Assembly: GCA_014239275.1 (NCBI GenBank)
Contig: JAAZZF010000111.1
Location: forward strand, 1-58,166
Length of the DNA stretch: 58,166 nucleotides
Source of the DNA: Flavobacteriaceae bacterium
GTDB taxonomy: Bacteria; Bacteroidota; Bacteroidia; Flavobacteriales; Flavobacteriaceae
Direction: 5' to 3'
In this document: positions 36,417 to 45,824 of the stretch, one piece after another
How the letters are laid out: every line of letters begins with the position of its first letter
Position numbering within the stretch: the first letter of the stretch is position 1
Made by a program: the position numbers and the translations under genes
The notes under the pieces: generated by a model
What the model was told of the DNA's origin: nothing
Database searches by the model: none
What the model saw: only the letters and a program-made list of their open reading frames with translations

Positions 36417-36959
36417 TTATGAATCCTTAGATTCAGATTCAATATTTTCATTAGAATTTTCTTTATTATCTTCCTCAACTGCAGGAGCATCTTCTTTAGC
36501 AACTTCCTCAACTGCAGGAGCATCTTCTAATTGAGAAGAACTTTTAGATTTTCTTCTTCTCCTTTTTTTCTTACTAGAATCACTACCTACACTATAAACA
36601 GAATTATAATCAACCAATTCTATCATTGCCATACTAGCATTATCACCTAATCTATTTCCAAGCTTAATAATTCTTGTATATCCTCCAGGTCTATCTCCTA
36701 CTTTTTGAGAAATATTTCTAAACAATTCAGTTACAGCATATTTATTCTTTAAATATCTAAATACTATTCTTCTATTATGAGTAGAATCATTTTTAGATTT
36801 AGTTATTAATGGTTCTATATATCTTTTTAAAGCTTTTGCTTTAGCTAAAGTTGTATTTATAAATTTATGTTCAATAAGCGAACAAGCCATATTAGCTAAC
36901 ATATATTTTCTATGTGCAGTTTTGCGTCCTAAATGTGATATTTTTTTACCGTGTTTCAT
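36417..36959 (-). CDS. rplQ: 50S ribosomal protein L17 with acidic C-terminal tail
   Basis: 180 residues. The conserved L17 body ([54 protein letters not shown]) ends near 125. The rest is a lineage-specific tail: a basic [13 protein letters not shown] run, then an acidic stretch with two copies of EDAPAVEE spaced 11 residues apart. Typical L17 proteins are about 115-130 residues; tails are known in Bacteroidota. L17 sits near the polypeptide exit side of the large subunit, and the tail probably extends into solvent. Last gene of the superoperon, 9 bp after rpoA. Confidence 0.97.
   Translation of the reverse strand: MKHGKKISHLGRKTAHRKYMLANMACSLIEHKFINTTLAKAKALKRYIEPLITKSKNDSTHNRRIVFRYLKNKYAVTELFRNISQKVGDRPGGYTRIIKLGNRLGDNASMAMIELVDYNSVYSVGSDSSKKKRRRRKSKSSSQLEDAPAVEEVAKEDAPAVEEDNKENSNENIESESKDS
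36471..36528 (-). repeat. 25-bp direct repeat (two copies, 33-bp period) in the rplQ tail
   Basis: TTCCTCAACTGCAGGAGC followed by ATCTTCT occurs at 36471-36495 and again, identically, at 36504-36528 (plus-strand reading), a period of 33 bp or 11 codons. It encodes the repeated EDAPAVEE. The unit resembles the 33-bp repeat in rplE: 17 of 20 bases agree over 36475-36494 versus 43936-43955. Confidence 0.85.
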
Positions 36960-36968
36960 AAGTAATAA

Positions 36969-37961
36969 TTAATCTTTATCTAATTTATATTTAGATAAAT
37001 CCATGCCAAAATTTAATCCTTTAATAATGACTAATTCTTCTAACTCTGTTAATGATTTTTTACCAAAGTTTCTAAATTTCATTAAGTCACTTTTATTAAA
37101 TGAAACTAAATCTCCTAAAGTATCAACCTCAGCTGCTTTCAAACAATTTAAAGCTCTAACAGATAAATCCATATCAATTAATCTAGTCTTTAATAGTTGT
37201 CTCATATGTAACGACTCTTCATCATACGTTTCAGTTTGGGCTATTTCATCAGCTTCTAAGGTTATCCTTTCATCAGAAAATAACATGAAATGGTGAATTA
37301 AAGTCTTAGCTCCTTCAGTGAGAGCATCTTTAGGATGAATTGATCCATCTGAAACAATTTCAAAAATTAACTTTTCATAGTCAGTTTTTTGTTCAACTCT
37401 AAAATTTTCAATTGAATACTTCACATTTTTAATAGGAGTAAAAATTGAATCCATAAAAATAGTACCTATTGGAGCACCTGATTTTTTATTTTCTTCTGCG
37501 GGAACATATCCTCTACCTTTTTCAATGGTTAATTCTAAATTAAAATTTACATTTTTTTCTAAATTACAAATGACTAAGTCAGGATTTAAAACTTGAAAAC
37601 CTGAAATAAATTTTTGTAAATCACCTGCAGTTATTTGTTCTTGACCAAGAATTGAAACAGAAACAGTTTCATTATCTACTGAATCAATTTGCCTTTTAAG
37701 ACATACTTGTTTTAAATTTAAAACAATCTCAGTTACATCCTCAACAATACCTGGTAACGAAGAGAACTCGTGATCTATGTTTTCTATTCTAACAGATGTA
37801 AACGCAAACCCTTCTAAAGAAGATAGTAAAACTCTTCTAAGGGCATTACCTATAGTTAAACCATAGCCTGGCTCTAATGGACGAAACTCGAATTTGCCTT
37901 CAAATTCTGATGAATCTATCATTATTACTTTGTCTGGTTTTTGAAAATTGAATACTGCCAT
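36969..37961 (-). CDS. rpoA: RNA polymerase alpha subunit
   Basis: 330 residues. The N-terminal dimerisation and assembly domain (1-235) includes [28 protein letters not shown] (about 25-52) and YVPAEENK. A linker follows with acidic [16 protein letters not shown], then the C-terminal DNA- and activator-binding domain (about 265-320) with [19 protein letters not shown] and [13 protein letters not shown]. It assembles beta and beta-prime into polymerase. It follows rpsD by 14 bp and precedes rplQ by 9 bp in the usual alpha-operon order. Confidence 0.99.
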   Translation of the reverse strand: MAVFNFQKPDKVIMIDSSEFEGKFEFRPLEPGYGLTIGNALRRVLLSSLEGFAFTSVRIENIDHEFSSLPGIVEDVTEIVLNLKQVCLKRQIDSVDNETVSVSILGQEQITAGDLQKFISGFQVLNPDLVICNLEKNVNFNLELTIEKGRGYVPAEENKKSGAPIGTIFMDSIFTPIKNVKYSIENFRVEQKTDYEKLIFEIVSDGSIHPKDALTEGAKTLIHHFMLFSDERITLEADEIAQTETYDEESLHMRQLLKTRLIDMDLSVRALNCLKAAEVDTLGDLVSFNKSDLMKFRNFGKKSLTELEELVIIKGLNFGMDLSKYKLDKD

Positions 37962-37975
37962 AATTTTTTTATTAT

Positions 37976-38581
37976 TTATTTCGAATATAATTCGACGATT
38001 AATTGTTCTTTTATATTTTCTGGTATTTGCTCTCTTTCTGGAAGTGAAACAAATATTCCTTCCATTCTATCACTATTCCAAGAAATCCACTCATAAACTG
38101 AGGAATTATTGAATAAAGATTCTTCAATAGCTGCAATAGATTTTGATTTTTCACGAACACCTATTGTTTCTCCAGCCTTTACAATCCTAGATGAAATATT
38201 ACAAATTTTATCATCAACAGTTATGTGTCTGTGACTTACTAATTGTCTTGCTGCACTTCTAGAAGGTGCAATACCTAACCTGAAAACTATATTATCTAGT
38301 CTAGATTCACATAATTGTAATAAAACTTCTCCTGTTACTCCTTTACTACTATTTGCCTTCTTGAAAAGATTTCTAAACTGTTTTTCTAAAATTCCATAAG
38401 TATACTTAGCTTTTTGTTTTTCCATAAGCTGAATTGCATATTCAGATTTTTTACCTCTTCTTCGATTATTTCCATGTTGTCCAGGAGGATAATTCTTTTT
38501 TTCAAAAGATTTATCTTCTCCAAATATTGCTTCTCCAAATTTTCGAGCAATTTTAGTTTTAGGACCGGTATATCTTGCCAT
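37976..38581 (-). CDS. rpsD: 30S ribosomal protein S4
   Basis: 201 residues beginning [19 protein letters not shown], without the cysteine cluster of zinc-binding S4, so it is the zinc-free form. The S4 RNA-binding domain is at about 90-155 ([32 protein letters not shown]). It is a primary binder of the 5' domain of 16S rRNA and, in E. coli, represses translation of the alpha operon. Here a 69-nt gap with a two-tier hairpin precedes the gene, a possible site for such control. Confidence 0.99.
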   Translation of the reverse strand: MARYTGPKTKIARKFGEAIFGEDKSFEKKNYPPGQHGNNRRRGKKSEYAIQLMEKQKAKYTYGILEKQFRNLFKKANSSKGVTGEVLLQLCESRLDNIVFRLGIAPSRSAARQLVSHRHITVDDKICNISSRIVKAGETIGVREKSKSIAAIEESLFNNSSVYEWISWNSDRMEGIFVSLPEREQIPENIKEQLIVELYSK

Positions 38582-38596
38582 ATTTTATCTTTTTTT

Positions 38597-38634
38597 AATT
38601 TTTGTGAATTAAGGTCTGTCCTTCGACAAAAATT
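38597..38634 (-). promoter_or_regulatory. Structured rpsK-rpsD intercistronic hairpin
   Basis: Within the 69-nt gap, AATTTTTGT (38597-38605) and ACAAAAATT (38626-38634) are perfect 9-bp inverted arms. Inside them AAGG (38611-38614) pairs with CCTT (38620-38623) around a 5-nt loop. The minus-strand RNA therefore forms a two-tier stem with an asymmetric internal loop, ending 15 nt before the rpsD ATG. A-rich sequence, not a T-tract, follows on the minus strand, so it is not a terminator of this operon. A cis-regulatory role for S4 is inferred by analogy. Confidence 0.5.
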
Positions 38635-38650
38635 ATGTTTTTTTTAATTA

Positions 38651-39034
38651 TTATACTCTTCTTCTTTTAGGAGGCCTACACCCATTATGTGGTTGAGGAG
38701 TTACATCAAAAATTTCAGTAACTTCAATACCATTATTATGAATTGTTCTAATTGCTGACTCTCTTCCATTACCAGGACCTTTTACATATACTTTTGCTTT
38801 TCTCATCCCAGCCTCATTAGCAACTTTGACTGCATCTTCTGCAGCTAATTGGGCTGCATAAGGTGTGTTTTTTTTTGAACCTCTAAAACCCATTTTACCA
38901 GCAGAAGACCATGAAATAACTTCACCTTTTTTATTTGTAATTGAAATAATAATGTTATTAAATGAAGCATTGATATGAACTTCTCCATATACATCAACAA
39001 TAACTTTTCTTTTTTTAGATACTACTTTAGCCAT
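38651..39034 (-). CDS. rpsK: 30S ribosomal protein S11
   Basis: 127 residues, full length, with [45 protein letters not shown] and the conserved C-terminus [17 protein letters not shown]. It lies on the 30S platform and contacts the E-site mRNA region. It follows rpsM by 6 bp. The 69-nt structured gap after it is one of the two longest inside the superoperon. Confidence 0.99.
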   Translation of the reverse strand: MAKVVSKKRKVIVDVYGEVHINASFNNIIISITNKKGEVISWSSAGKMGFRGSKKNTPYAAQLAAEDAVKVANEAGMRKAKVYVKGPGNGRESAIRTIHNNGIEVTEIFDVTPQPHNGCRPPKRRRV

Positions 39035-39040
39035 AATATA

Positions 39041-39415
39041 TTATTTAGTTACTTTTTTCTTATTAGCAACTGTTTTCCTTTTACCTTTTCTAGTTCTTGA
39101 ATTATTCTTTGTTCTTTGACCTCTTAATGGAAGACCTGATCTGTGTCTAATACCTCTAAAACAACCTATATCCATTAATCTCTTAATATTTATTTGATTT
39201 TCAGATCTAAGCTCTCCTTCAATTTTAAAACTACCTACAGCTTCCCTTATTTTAGCAGTATCATCATCGTTCCATTCAGAAACTTTTTTGTCTTCATTAA
39301 CATTAGCTAACTCTAAAATTTTCTTAGCACGACTTCTTCCTATTCCAAAAATATAGGTTAATGCTATTGCTCCTCTTTTTTGTTTTGGGATATCTACCCC
39401 TGAAATTCTTGCCAT
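39041..39415 (-). CDS. rpsM: 30S ribosomal protein S13
   Basis: 124 residues: [19 protein letters not shown], the helical middle with [14 protein letters not shown], and the RNA- and tRNA-contacting [25 protein letters not shown] tail. It sits in the 30S head and forms an intersubunit bridge. First gene of the classical alpha block here, 3 bp after rpmJ. Confidence 0.99.
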   Translation of the reverse strand: MARISGVDIPKQKRGAIALTYIFGIGRSRAKKILELANVNEDKKVSEWNDDDTAKIREAVGSFKIEGELRSENQINIKRLMDIGCFRGIRHRSGLPLRGQRTKNNSRTRKGKRKTVANKKKVTK

Positions 39416-39418
39416 AAT

Positions 39419-39535
39419 TTATCCTTGTCTTTGTTTGAATCTAGGATTCTTTTTGTTAATTACATAAAGTCTTCCCTTTCTTCTAACAATTTTACATTCG
39501 GGACTTCTTTTTTTTACTGATGCTCTAACTTTCAT
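39419..39535 (-). CDS. rpmJ: 50S ribosomal protein L36, zinc-free type
   Basis: A 38-residue frame between infA and rpsM translates to [20 protein letters not shown] followed by [18 protein letters not shown], an unmistakable L36. Only one cysteine (Cys14) of the usual CxxC...C...H zinc site remains, so this is the zinc-independent form usual in flavobacteria. L36 is a small 23S rRNA-binding protein near the GTPase side of the large subunit. It begins 4 bp after the infA stop. Confidence 0.97.
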   Translation of the reverse strand: MKVRASVKKRSPECKIVRRKGRLYVINKKNPRFKQRQG

Positions 39536-39539
39536 AATT

Positions 39540-39755
39540 TTAATGTCTATAAGTTATCCTTGCTTTAGTTAAATCATATGGACTCATCTCTAATTTAACC
39601 TTATCACCAGGTAATAATTTAATATAATGCATTCTCATTTTACCAGAAATATGGGCAGTAACTACATGTCCATTATCTAGCTCAACTCTAAACATTGCAT
39701 TAGAAAGAGCTTCTATAATAGTACCATCTTGTTCTATAGCTGGTTGTTTTGCCAT
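39540..39755 (-). CDS. infA: Translation initiation factor IF-1
   Basis: 71 residues forming the single OB-fold: [62 protein letters not shown]. It binds the A site of the 30S subunit during initiation. It lies between secY (1 bp upstream) and rpmJ, with no adk or map gene between secY and infA. Confidence 0.99.
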   Translation of the reverse strand: MAKQPAIEQDGTIIEALSNAMFRVELDNGHVVTAHISGKMRMHYIKLLPGDKVKLEMSPYDLTKARITYRH

Positions 39756-39756
39756 A

Positions 39757-41103
39757 TTATGCTAATTTTCTGTTTTTTCCAGATTTCATTAATCCATCAT
39801 AATGTCTATTCAATAAATATGCATTAATTTGTTGAATAGTATCAATTGCAACTCCTACCATAATTAGTAAAGAAGTTCCACCATAAAATAATGCCCAACC
39901 TTGCTGCATTCCCATTATTTGAACTACAATTGCAGGTAAAACTGAAAGTGCAGCTAAAAACAAGGAACCAGGAAATGTTATCAATGACATTATTTTATCT
40001 AAAAATTCTGAAGTTTCAGTACCAGGTCTAATTCCTGGAACAAAACCTCCACTTCTTTTTAAATCATCAGACATTTTATTTGTTGGAACAGTAATAGCAG
40101 TATAGAAAAATGTAAATCCAACTATTAATAAACCAAACAAAATGTTATACCATAATCCAAACATGTCTGAAAATGAAGCTTGCATCCACTGACCAACATT
40201 AGAATTACCTAAAAGTTGACCCATATATGCTGGGGCAAACATAATTGCCTGAGCAAATATAATAGGCATTACTCCAGAAGCATTCAATCTCAATGGAATA
40301 TACTGTCGTGTGCTTGTTTGATTCCTATCTAAACTACCTGAAGCTGTTCTTCTAGCATATTGTACTGGTATTTGCCTTACAGCTAAAACTAGTAAAACAG
40401 ATAATCCAATGACAGCAACCCAAACAACCAATTCTATTAGAATCAATATTAGACCTCCATTACTTTCGTATACTCTTGATGTAAATTCTTGAGCAAAAGA
40501 TAAAGGAAGAGATGCAATAATTCCTACGGTAATTAATAATGAAATCCCATTTCCAATTCCTCTATCTGTAATTTTTTCTCCAAGCCACATAGCAAAAACA
40601 CAACCTGTAACTAAAATTATTACAGATGGAATTATGAATCCCGCTCCTTTCCCCATTATAAATGCACTTTCAGGTACTCCAAGTGCACCTAGGCTGTAAA
40701 GGTATGCAGGTGCTTGAACAACACAAATTAGAATAGTAAGCCACCTTGTAATCTGATTAATAGTTTTTCTGCCACTTTCTCCTTCTTTTTGTAGTTTCTG
40801 AAGATATGGAATTGCTACCCCCATCAATTGAACTACAATTGATGCAGAAATATAAGGCATTATACCTAATGCAAAAACAGAAGCATTAGCAAAAGCTCCT
40901 CCAGTAAATGCATTTAAAATTCCGAGAAGTCCTCCTCCTTGAGTTCTACTTGACAATTCACCTAATTGAACAGAATCAATACCTGGAAGTACTACTTGAG
41001 CACCAAGCCTATAGATCGCTATAAAGAAAAGAGTTATAAAAATTCTCTTTCTAAGCTCTTCTATATTCCAAATATTTCGTAATGTTTCAATAAACTTATA
41101 CAT
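39757..41103 (-). CDS. secY: Preprotein translocase subunit SecY
   Basis: 448 residues and ten membrane helices. Markers are [14 protein letters not shown] with the first helix, the plug-region sequence [41 protein letters not shown] between helices four and five, and the cytosolic loops [24 protein letters not shown] and GFVPGIRPG. It forms the protein-conducting channel with SecE and SecG, which are not in the window. Encoded 3 bp after rplO. Confidence 0.99.
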   Translation of the reverse strand: MYKFIETLRNIWNIEELRKRIFITLFFIAIYRLGAQVVLPGIDSVQLGELSSRTQGGGLLGILNAFTGGAFANASVFALGIMPYISASIVVQLMGVAIPYLQKLQKEGESGRKTINQITRWLTILICVVQAPAYLYSLGALGVPESAFIMGKGAGFIIPSVIILVTGCVFAMWLGEKITDRGIGNGISLLITVGIIASLPLSFAQEFTSRVYESNGGLILILIELVVWVAVIGLSVLLVLAVRQIPVQYARRTASGSLDRNQTSTRQYIPLRLNASGVMPIIFAQAIMFAPAYMGQLLGNSNVGQWMQASFSDMFGLWYNILFGLLIVGFTFFYTAITVPTNKMSDDLKRSGGFVPGIRPGTETSEFLDKIMSLITFPGSLFLAALSVLPAIVVQIMGMQQGWALFYGGTSLLIMVGVAIDTIQQINAYLLNRHYDGLMKSGKNRKLA

Positions 41104-41106
41104 ACA

Positions 41107-41559
41107 CTATAATACAATTGCTTCACCACCACTTTTTTCAATGGCTGATTTTGCAGCTGCAGAAAATTTATGGGCAGTTATTTTTAATGGAGCATTGATT
41201 GTTCCATTAGCTAAAATTTTTATTAAATCATTCTTTTTTGCTAAACCATTGTCAATAAATGATTGTAAATCAATAGAACGTTTAATTTTTTTATTATCTA
41301 TCAAAGATTGAATTTTATCTAAATTTATTCCCTGATATTCAATTCTATTAATATTTTTAAAACCAAATTTAGGAACTCTTCTTTGTAATGGCATTTGACC
41401 ACCTTCAAAACCAAGTTTTTTAGAATAACCTGACCTAGATTTAGCACCTTTATGTCCTCTTGTAGAAGTTCCTCCTTTACCAGAACCCTGTCCTCTACCT
41501 AATCTTTTTTTAGGGCTCTGTGTTGATCCTTCTCCGGGTTTTAAATTACTTAAATTCAT
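41107..41559 (-). CDS. rplO: 50S ribosomal protein L15
   Basis: 150 residues: the basic glycine-rich N-terminal extension ([46 protein letters not shown]) that penetrates 23S rRNA, then a globular C-terminal part (about 70-150) ending with [21 protein letters not shown]. Standard length. It lies between rpmD (9 bp) and secY (3 bp). Confidence 0.99.
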   Translation of the reverse strand: MNLSNLKPGEGSTQSPKKRLGRGQGSGKGGTSTRGHKGAKSRSGYSKKLGFEGGQMPLQRRVPKFGFKNINRIEYQGINLDKIQSLIDNKKIKRSIDLQSFIDNGLAKKNDLIKILANGTINAPLKITAHKFSAAAKSAIEKSGGEAIVL

Positions 41560-41568
41560 ATTTATAAT

Positions 41569-41745
41569 TTATTTAACAACAGAAACTAAATGTTTTACTT
41601 TATTTATCATTCCTACAATATTAGGAGTGTCTTGGTGCTCAACAACCTGACCAATTTTCTTTAAACCCAATGCCAAAAGTGTTCTCTTTTGATCACCAGG
41701 TCTTTTGATTGCACTTCTAATTTTTTTAATTTTTATTACTCCCAT
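41569..41745 (-). CDS. rpmD: 50S ribosomal protein L30
   Basis: 58 residues, read directly from the gap between rpsE and rplO: MGVIKIKKIRSAIKRPGDQK, then RTLLALGLKKIGQVVEHQDT and PNIVGMINKVKHLVSVVK. This is the complete bacterial L30 fold, and the length is typical. It is placed as in other bacteria between S5 and L15, 5 bp after rpsE. Confidence 0.97.
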   Translation of the reverse strand: MGVIKIKKIRSAIKRPGDQKRTLLALGLKKIGQVVEHQDTPNIVGMINKVKHLVSVVK

Positions 41746-41750
41746 TTTAA

Positions 41751-42269
41751 TTATCCGTTAAAAACTTTTTCTACTGAAATTCCTCTTTGATTAGCTACAG
41801 TATTTGCATTCCTTAATCTTAACAAAGCATCAAATGTAGCTTTAACAACGTTATGTGGATTAGAAGACCCCTGAGATTTAGAAAGTACATCCTGGACTCC
41901 AAGTGATTCTAATACAGCTCTAACTGCTCCACCAGCAATAACTCCAGTACCCTCAGATGCAGGTTGAATATAAACTCTTGCTCCTCCATGTTTTCCTTTT
42001 TGTTCGTGAGGAAGGGTAGCTTTATGTAAAGGAATTCTAACTAAATTCTTCTTAGCATCTTCCACTGCTTTAGCAATTGCTGTTGCAACTTCCTTAGCTT
42101 TTCCTAAACCATGGCCAACTATACCATTTTCATTCCCTACTACAACGATTGAAGAAAATCCAAAGGTTCTTCCTCCTTTTGTGACTTTGGTTACCCTTTG
42201 AATACTAACTAATCTATCTTTTAGATCTAGACCTCCAGGCTTAACAAATTCATTTTTATTATTCTTCAT
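41751..42269 (-). CDS. rpsE: 30S ribosomal protein S5
   Basis: 172 residues. A double-stranded RNA-binding-like N-terminal domain ([46 protein letters not shown]) and a C-terminal domain ([49 protein letters not shown]). It lies at the mRNA entry channel and affects decoding accuracy. The spectinomycin-related loop (KVTKGGR) looks intact. It follows rplR by 3 bp. Confidence 0.99.
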   Translation of the reverse strand: MKNNKNEFVKPGGLDLKDRLVSIQRVTKVTKGGRTFGFSSIVVVGNENGIVGHGLGKAKEVATAIAKAVEDAKKNLVRIPLHKATLPHEQKGKHGGARVYIQPASEGTGVIAGGAVRAVLESLGVQDVLSKSQGSSNPHNVVKATFDALLRLRNANTVANQRGISVEKVFNG

Positions 42270-42272
42270 AAA

Positions 42273-42629
42273 TTAAAATTTTAGTCCAGCTTCCCTAGCT
42301 CCTTCTGCTAATGATTTTACTCTTCCATGATACAAATAGCCACCTCTATCAAAACCTATCTTTTCAATACCTGCTTTAATTGCTTTTTTTCCTATTGACA
42401 ATCCAACAAGATTTGAAACTTCAATTCTAGTAATCGAATCACTTTTTATATCCTTATCTCTTGAAGATGCAGATACTAAGGTATTACCATTAACATCATC
42501 AACAAGTTGTGCATAAATCTCTTTATTACTTCTAAAAACAGATAATCTAGGACGACTTTTACTGCCAATTACATGTTGTCTGATTCTTTTTTTAATTCGA
42601 TTTCTTTTATTAATTTTTGATAAACTCAT
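42273..42629 (-). CDS. rplR: 50S ribosomal protein L18
   Basis: 118 residues starting MSLSKINKRNRIKKRIRQHV. The frame runs 17 codons further upstream, but that would overlap rplF, and the family begins here. RPRLSVFRSNKEIYAQLVDD and the C-terminal YHGRVKSLAEGAREAGLKF are typical. L18 binds 5S rRNA together with L5. The start is 10 bp after the rplF stop. Confidence 0.97.
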   Translation of the reverse strand: MSLSKINKRNRIKKRIRQHVIGSKSRPRLSVFRSNKEIYAQLVDDVNGNTLVSASSRDKDIKSDSITRIEVSNLVGLSIGKKAIKAGIEKIGFDRGGYLYHGRVKSLAEGAREAGLKF

Positions 42630-42639
42630 TATAAATAAT

Positions 42640-43182
42640 TTATGCAGACTTACCTGCTTTTCTACGAATTTGCTCTCCAACGTACTTCACACCTTTACCT
42701 TTATATGGCTCAGGTTTTCTAAACCCTCTAATTTTTGCAGCAATTGAACCAACTAACTGCTTATCATGTGAGCTAAGTTTTACAATGGGATTTTTTCCTT
42801 TCTCAGATATAGCTTCAACTTTAACTTCATCAGGAATCATAAAAACTATATTATGAGAAAACCCTAAAGCAAGATCAAGTTTTTGTCCTTGAGTAGATGC
42901 TCTATATCCAACCCCAACTAATTCTAGTTCTTTTTTCCATCCAGAACTAACTCCATTAACCATATTAAAAAATAAAGAACGGTACAAACCATGCTTAGCT
43001 TTAGAAGATTTAGACTCAGAAGATCTTTTAACTAATAATGTATTATCAACCTGTTCAATAGTAATATCATCATAAGACTGAGATAATTCTCCTAATTTAC
43101 CTTTAACAATTAAAAGTTTAGGCTGAATTTCAACTGAAACACCTTCTGGAATCAATATTGGACTATTTCCTATTCTAGACAT
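42640..43182 (-). CDS. rplF: 50S ribosomal protein L6
   Basis: 180 residues with two similar alpha-beta domains. MSRIGNSPILIPEGVSVEI opens the first. The second ends with the highly conserved KIRGFRKPEPYKGKGVKYVGEQIRRKAGKSA, which contacts 23S rRNA near the factor-binding site. Standard length and order, 12 bp after rpsH. Confidence 0.99.
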   Translation of the reverse strand: MSRIGNSPILIPEGVSVEIQPKLLIVKGKLGELSQSYDDITIEQVDNTLLVKRSSESKSSKAKHGLYRSLFFNMVNGVSSGWKKELELVGVGYRASTQGQKLDLALGFSHNIVFMIPDEVKVEAISEKGKNPIVKLSSHDKQLVGSIAAKIRGFRKPEPYKGKGVKYVGEQIRRKAGKSA

Positions 43183-43194
43183 TTTTATTTCTTT

Positions 43195-43593
43195 TTAATA
43201 TACATAACAAATAACTTCACCTCCTAAATTTGATTGTTTTGCATTTTTTCCCGTCATTAAACCTTTTGATGTAGAAACTATCGCAACTCCTAACCCATTT
43301 AAAACTCTTGGCAATTCTTTTGAATCAGAATATTTTCTTAAACCAGGCTTACTAATCCTTTCAAGTTTTCTAATAACCGGATCCTTTGTATACGAATCAT
43401 ACTTAAGAGCAATTTTAATTGAGCCTTGTACTGAGCTATTATCAAACTTATAACTTAATATATAACCTTGATCAAATAAAATTTTTGTCATTTCCTTTTT
43501 CAAATTAGAAGAAGGAATGGAGACTACTTTGTGACCAGCGCTATTAGCGTTTCTAATTCTTGTTAAATAATCTGCAATTGGATCTGTATTCAT
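43195..43593 (-). CDS. rpsH: 30S ribosomal protein S8
   Basis: 132 residues starting MNTDPIADYLTRIRNANSAG. A longer frame of 13 extra codons overlaps rpsN and does not fit the family. The C-terminal RNA-binding motif GLGVAIVSTSKGLMTGKNAKQSNLGGEVICYVY is intact. S8 binds helix 21 of 16S rRNA and is the spc-operon repressor in E. coli; no matching mRNA site was recognised here. Confidence 0.98.
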   Translation of the reverse strand: MNTDPIADYLTRIRNANSAGHKVVSIPSSNLKKEMTKILFDQGYILSYKFDNSSVQGSIKIALKYDSYTKDPVIRKLERISKPGLRKYSDSKELPRVLNGLGVAIVSTSKGLMTGKNAKQSNLGGEVICYVY

Positions 43594-43609
43594 TTTAAAA
43601 ATTATTTTT

Positions 43610-43879
43610 TTACCAGCTAGCTTTTCTAACACCTGGAATTAAACCTTTATTAGCCATTTCTCTAAATAAAACTCTAGAAATACCAAATTGCCTCATATAA
43701 CCTTTAGGTCTACCAGTCAACTTGCATCTATTATGTGCTCTTACAGGTGAGGAGTTTTTAGGCAACTTTTGCAATGCTTCATAATCACCAGCTTTTTTTA
43801 AAGCTTTTCTTTTTGCAGCATATTTAGCGCATAATTTTGCTCTTTTAACCTCACGTGCTTTCATTGATTCTTTAGCCAT
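43610..43879 (-). CDS. rpsN: 30S ribosomal protein S14, zinc-free type
   Basis: 89 residues of the long, zinc-independent S14: two isolated cysteines only (Cys17 and one in HNRCKLTG) and no CxxC pairs. The conserved [23 protein letters not shown] and the C-terminal [11 protein letters not shown] are present. It assembles late into the 30S head. It starts 19 bp after rplE and ends 16 bp before rpsH. Confidence 0.98.
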   Translation of the reverse strand: MAKESMKAREVKRAKLCAKYAAKRKALKKAGDYEALQKLPKNSSPVRAHNRCKLTGRPKGYMRQFGISRVLFREMANKGLIPGVRKASW

Positions 43880-43898
43880 TGTCTTATTTTTTTACTAT

Positions 43899-44666
43899 TT
43901 ATTCCGTTTTATTTTCTTTTTCAGATGATGATTCTTCAACTACAGGAGCCTCATCATCCTCAACAGTATCTTCAACTACAGGAGCCTCATCCTCAACAGT
44001 ATCTTCAACTACAGGAGCCTCATCCTCAACAGTATCTTCAACTACAGGAGCCTCATCCTTAATAACAGTGTTTTCTGTTTTTATATTTTTTAATTCTGAT
44101 AATTTTGTTTTAAAATCACTCTTTTTAAACGGCAATCCCAATTCAATTAATAAAGACTGCGCTTCCTTATCAGTATTAGCACTTGTTACAAATGAAATAT
44201 CCATACCAGAAATTTTATTTACTTTATCAATATCAATTTCAGGAAAAATAATTTGTTCTGTAACTCCTAAGTTATAATTACCCCTTCCATCAAAACCAGA
44301 AGGTTTTATGCCCTGAAAATCACGAACTCTTGGAAGAGCTGAAGTTATCAATCTATCTAAAAATTCATACATTCTTTCAGATCTTAAAGTAACTTTCGCT
44401 CCAATTGGCATTCCTTTTCTTAACTTGAAAGAAGCAACATCTTTTTTAGAAATTGTTGGAATAGCCTTTTGTCCTGAAATCATAGTTAATTCATCAATAG
44501 CATGGTCAATTAATTTTTTATCAGCAACAGCTCCTCCAACCCCCTTGCTAATAACAATTTTTTTAAGTCTAGGAACCATCATTACATTCTTGTAAGAATA
44601 TTCTTCTTTTAAAGAAGGTACTATTCTCTCATTAAATTCTTTTTTTAATCTAGGTTGATAGCTCAT
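43899..44666 (-). CDS. rplE: 50S ribosomal protein L5 with a repetitive acidic C-terminal extension
   Basis: 255 residues. The first 180 or so are a normal L5 ([90 protein letters not shown]), which binds 5S rRNA and bridges to the 30S head. The remaining 70 residues are an Asp/Glu/Val/Pro tail with four copies of EAPVVE, encoded by a 33-bp tandem repeat. Normal bacterial L5 is about 180 residues, so this is a large lineage-specific addition. The L17 tail carries a related unit. Confidence 0.97.
   Translation of the reverse strand: MSYQPRLKKEFNERIVPSLKEEYSYKNVMMVPRLKKIVISKGVGGAVADKKLIDHAIDELTMISGQKAIPTISKKDVASFKLRKGMPIGAKVTLRSERMYEFLDRLITSALPRVRDFQGIKPSGFDGRGNYNLGVTEQIIFPEIDIDKVNKISGMDISFVTSANTDKEAQSLLIELGLPFKKSDFKTKLSELKNIKTENTVIKDEAPVVEDTVEDEAPVVEDTVEDEAPVVEDTVEDDEAPVVEESSSEKENKTE
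43937..44059 (-). repeat. 33-bp tandem repeat (about 3.7 copies) in the rplE tail
   Basis: Copies at 43937-43972 (36 bp, one extra codon), 43973-44005, 44006-44038 and a partial one at 44039-44059, nearly identical to each other. On the plus strand each begins CAACTACAGGAGCCTCATCC. The 11-codon unit encodes [11 protein letters not shown]. The near identity at DNA level points to recent slippage expansion, and copy number may vary among strains without breaking the frame. Confidence 0.95.
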
Positions 44667-44668
44667 AA

Positions 44669-44980
44669 TTAAATTATTTCATCAGATTTTAATGCAACTC
44701 TATTTTTTTTACCATCAACAATTTTATATCCAATTCTAGTAGTTCCACCATTAGAAGTTAACAACGAAAGGTTTGAAATATGAATTGGAGCTTCCTGTTC
44801 AACTATACCTCCTTTAGGGTTTTGTGAACTAGGTTTATTGTGTTTTTTTACCATATTAATACCTTCAACAATAGCTAAATTTTTAGATCTAAAAATCTTA
44901 ACAATTTTACCTTCAGAACCTTTATGGTCCCCAGCTAAAACTTTTACTTGATCTCCCGTTTTAATTTTAATTTTAATCAT
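44669..44980 (-). CDS. rplX: 50S ribosomal protein L24
   Basis: 103 residues with the KOW motif ([25 protein letters not shown]) and [33 protein letters not shown]. It starts assembly of the 50S subunit at the 5' end of 23S rRNA and lies near the exit tunnel. 2 bp before rplE. Confidence 0.99.
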   Translation of the reverse strand: MIKIKIKTGDQVKVLAGDHKGSEGKIVKIFRSKNLAIVEGINMVKKHNKPSSQNPKGGIVEQEAPIHISNLSLLTSNGGTTRIGYKIVDGKKNRVALKSDEII

Positions 44981-44989
44981 AATAATAAA

Positions 44990-45358
44990 TTATAAAACTT
45001 CAGGTGCTAATGAAACTATTTTCATAAATTTTTTATCTCTTAATTCTCTAGCAACTGGACCAAAAACCCTAGTTCCTCTCATTTCATCTGCAGCATCTAA
45101 TAATACACACGCATTATCATCGAATCTTATATAGGATCCATCCTTTCTTCTAACTTCTTTTTTAGTTCTAACAACAACTGCAGTTGATACCTGACCTTTT
45201 TTTATTGTTCCATTAGGAGTAGCATGTTTCACAGTAATAACTATTTTATCTCCAACAGATGCATATCTTCTTTTAGTTCCTCCTAATACTCTAATTGTTA
45301 GAACTTCTTTTGCCCCAGTGTTATCAGCAACCGATAATCTTGATTCTTGTTGTACCAT
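44990..45358 (-). CDS. rplN: 50S ribosomal protein L14
   Basis: 122 residues, the universal length: [77 protein letters not shown] five-strand barrel forming part of the intersubunit bridge with 16S helix 14. Its first base overlaps the last base of rpsQ, so translation is probably coupled. Confidence 0.99.
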   Translation of the reverse strand: MVQQESRLSVADNTGAKEVLTIRVLGGTKRRYASVGDKIVITVKHATPNGTIKKGQVSTAVVVRTKKEVRRKDGSYIRFDDNACVLLDAADEMRGTRVFGPVARELRDKKFMKIVSLAPEVL

Positions 45359-45615
45359 TATTTAGCTCTTTCTAAAATTTGAACAAGCCTCCAACACTTT
45401 GATTTACTTAGTGGTCTTGTTTCCATTATTTTTACAGTATCTCCAATATTACACTCATTATCCTTATCATGAGCAACATACTTTTTTGTCCTCAAAACAA
45501 ATTTTCCATACATCGGATGTTTAACTTTATTAACTTCAGAAACAACAATAGATTTTTCCATTTTGTTACTAGTTACTATTCCAATTCTTTCTTTTCTTAA
45601 GTTTCGTATTTCCAT
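45358..45615 (-). CDS. rpsQ: 30S ribosomal protein S17
   Basis: 85 residues, OB fold: [44 protein letters not shown] and [25 protein letters not shown] primary 16S rRNA binder in the 5' domain. 5 bp after rpmC, overlapping rplN by 1 bp. Confidence 0.99.
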   Translation of the reverse strand: MEIRNLRKERIGIVTSNKMEKSIVVSEVNKVKHPMYGKFVLRTKKYVAHDKDNECNIGDTVKIMETRPLSKSKCWRLVQILERAK

Positions 45616-45620
45616 TTTTA

Positions 45621-45815
45621 TTATTCTTGAATAGATCTATTAGTTAATTCAGTATTAATTCTAGCAATAGTTCTTCTTAAATTCTTAATTTGCATAGGAT
45701 TTTCAATTGGAGAAATAGCATGTGTCATTTTCATTTCTGAAAGTTCATTATTAAATGAAATTAATTTTTCATTTAATTCATCAATCGATAATTCTTTTAC
45801 TTCTTTTTGTCTCAT
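45621..45815 (-). CDS. rpmC: 50S ribosomal protein L29
   Basis: 64 residues forming two antiparallel helices: [55 protein letters not shown]. It lies at the tunnel exit, next to L23, where SRP docks. 9 bp after rplP. Confidence 0.98.
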   Translation of the reverse strand: MRQKEVKELSIDELNEKLISFNNELSEMKMTHAISPIENPMQIKNLRRTIARINTELTNRSIQE

Positions 45816-45824
45816 TTTATTAAT

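Noticed and set aside
43879..44277. Ser/Thr-rich 132-residue frame on the plus strand opposite rplE
   Set aside because: It is the antisense shadow of the 33-bp repeat coding the L5 tail; its repeats ([11 protein letters not shown]) come only from the complementary strand, and rplE is certain.
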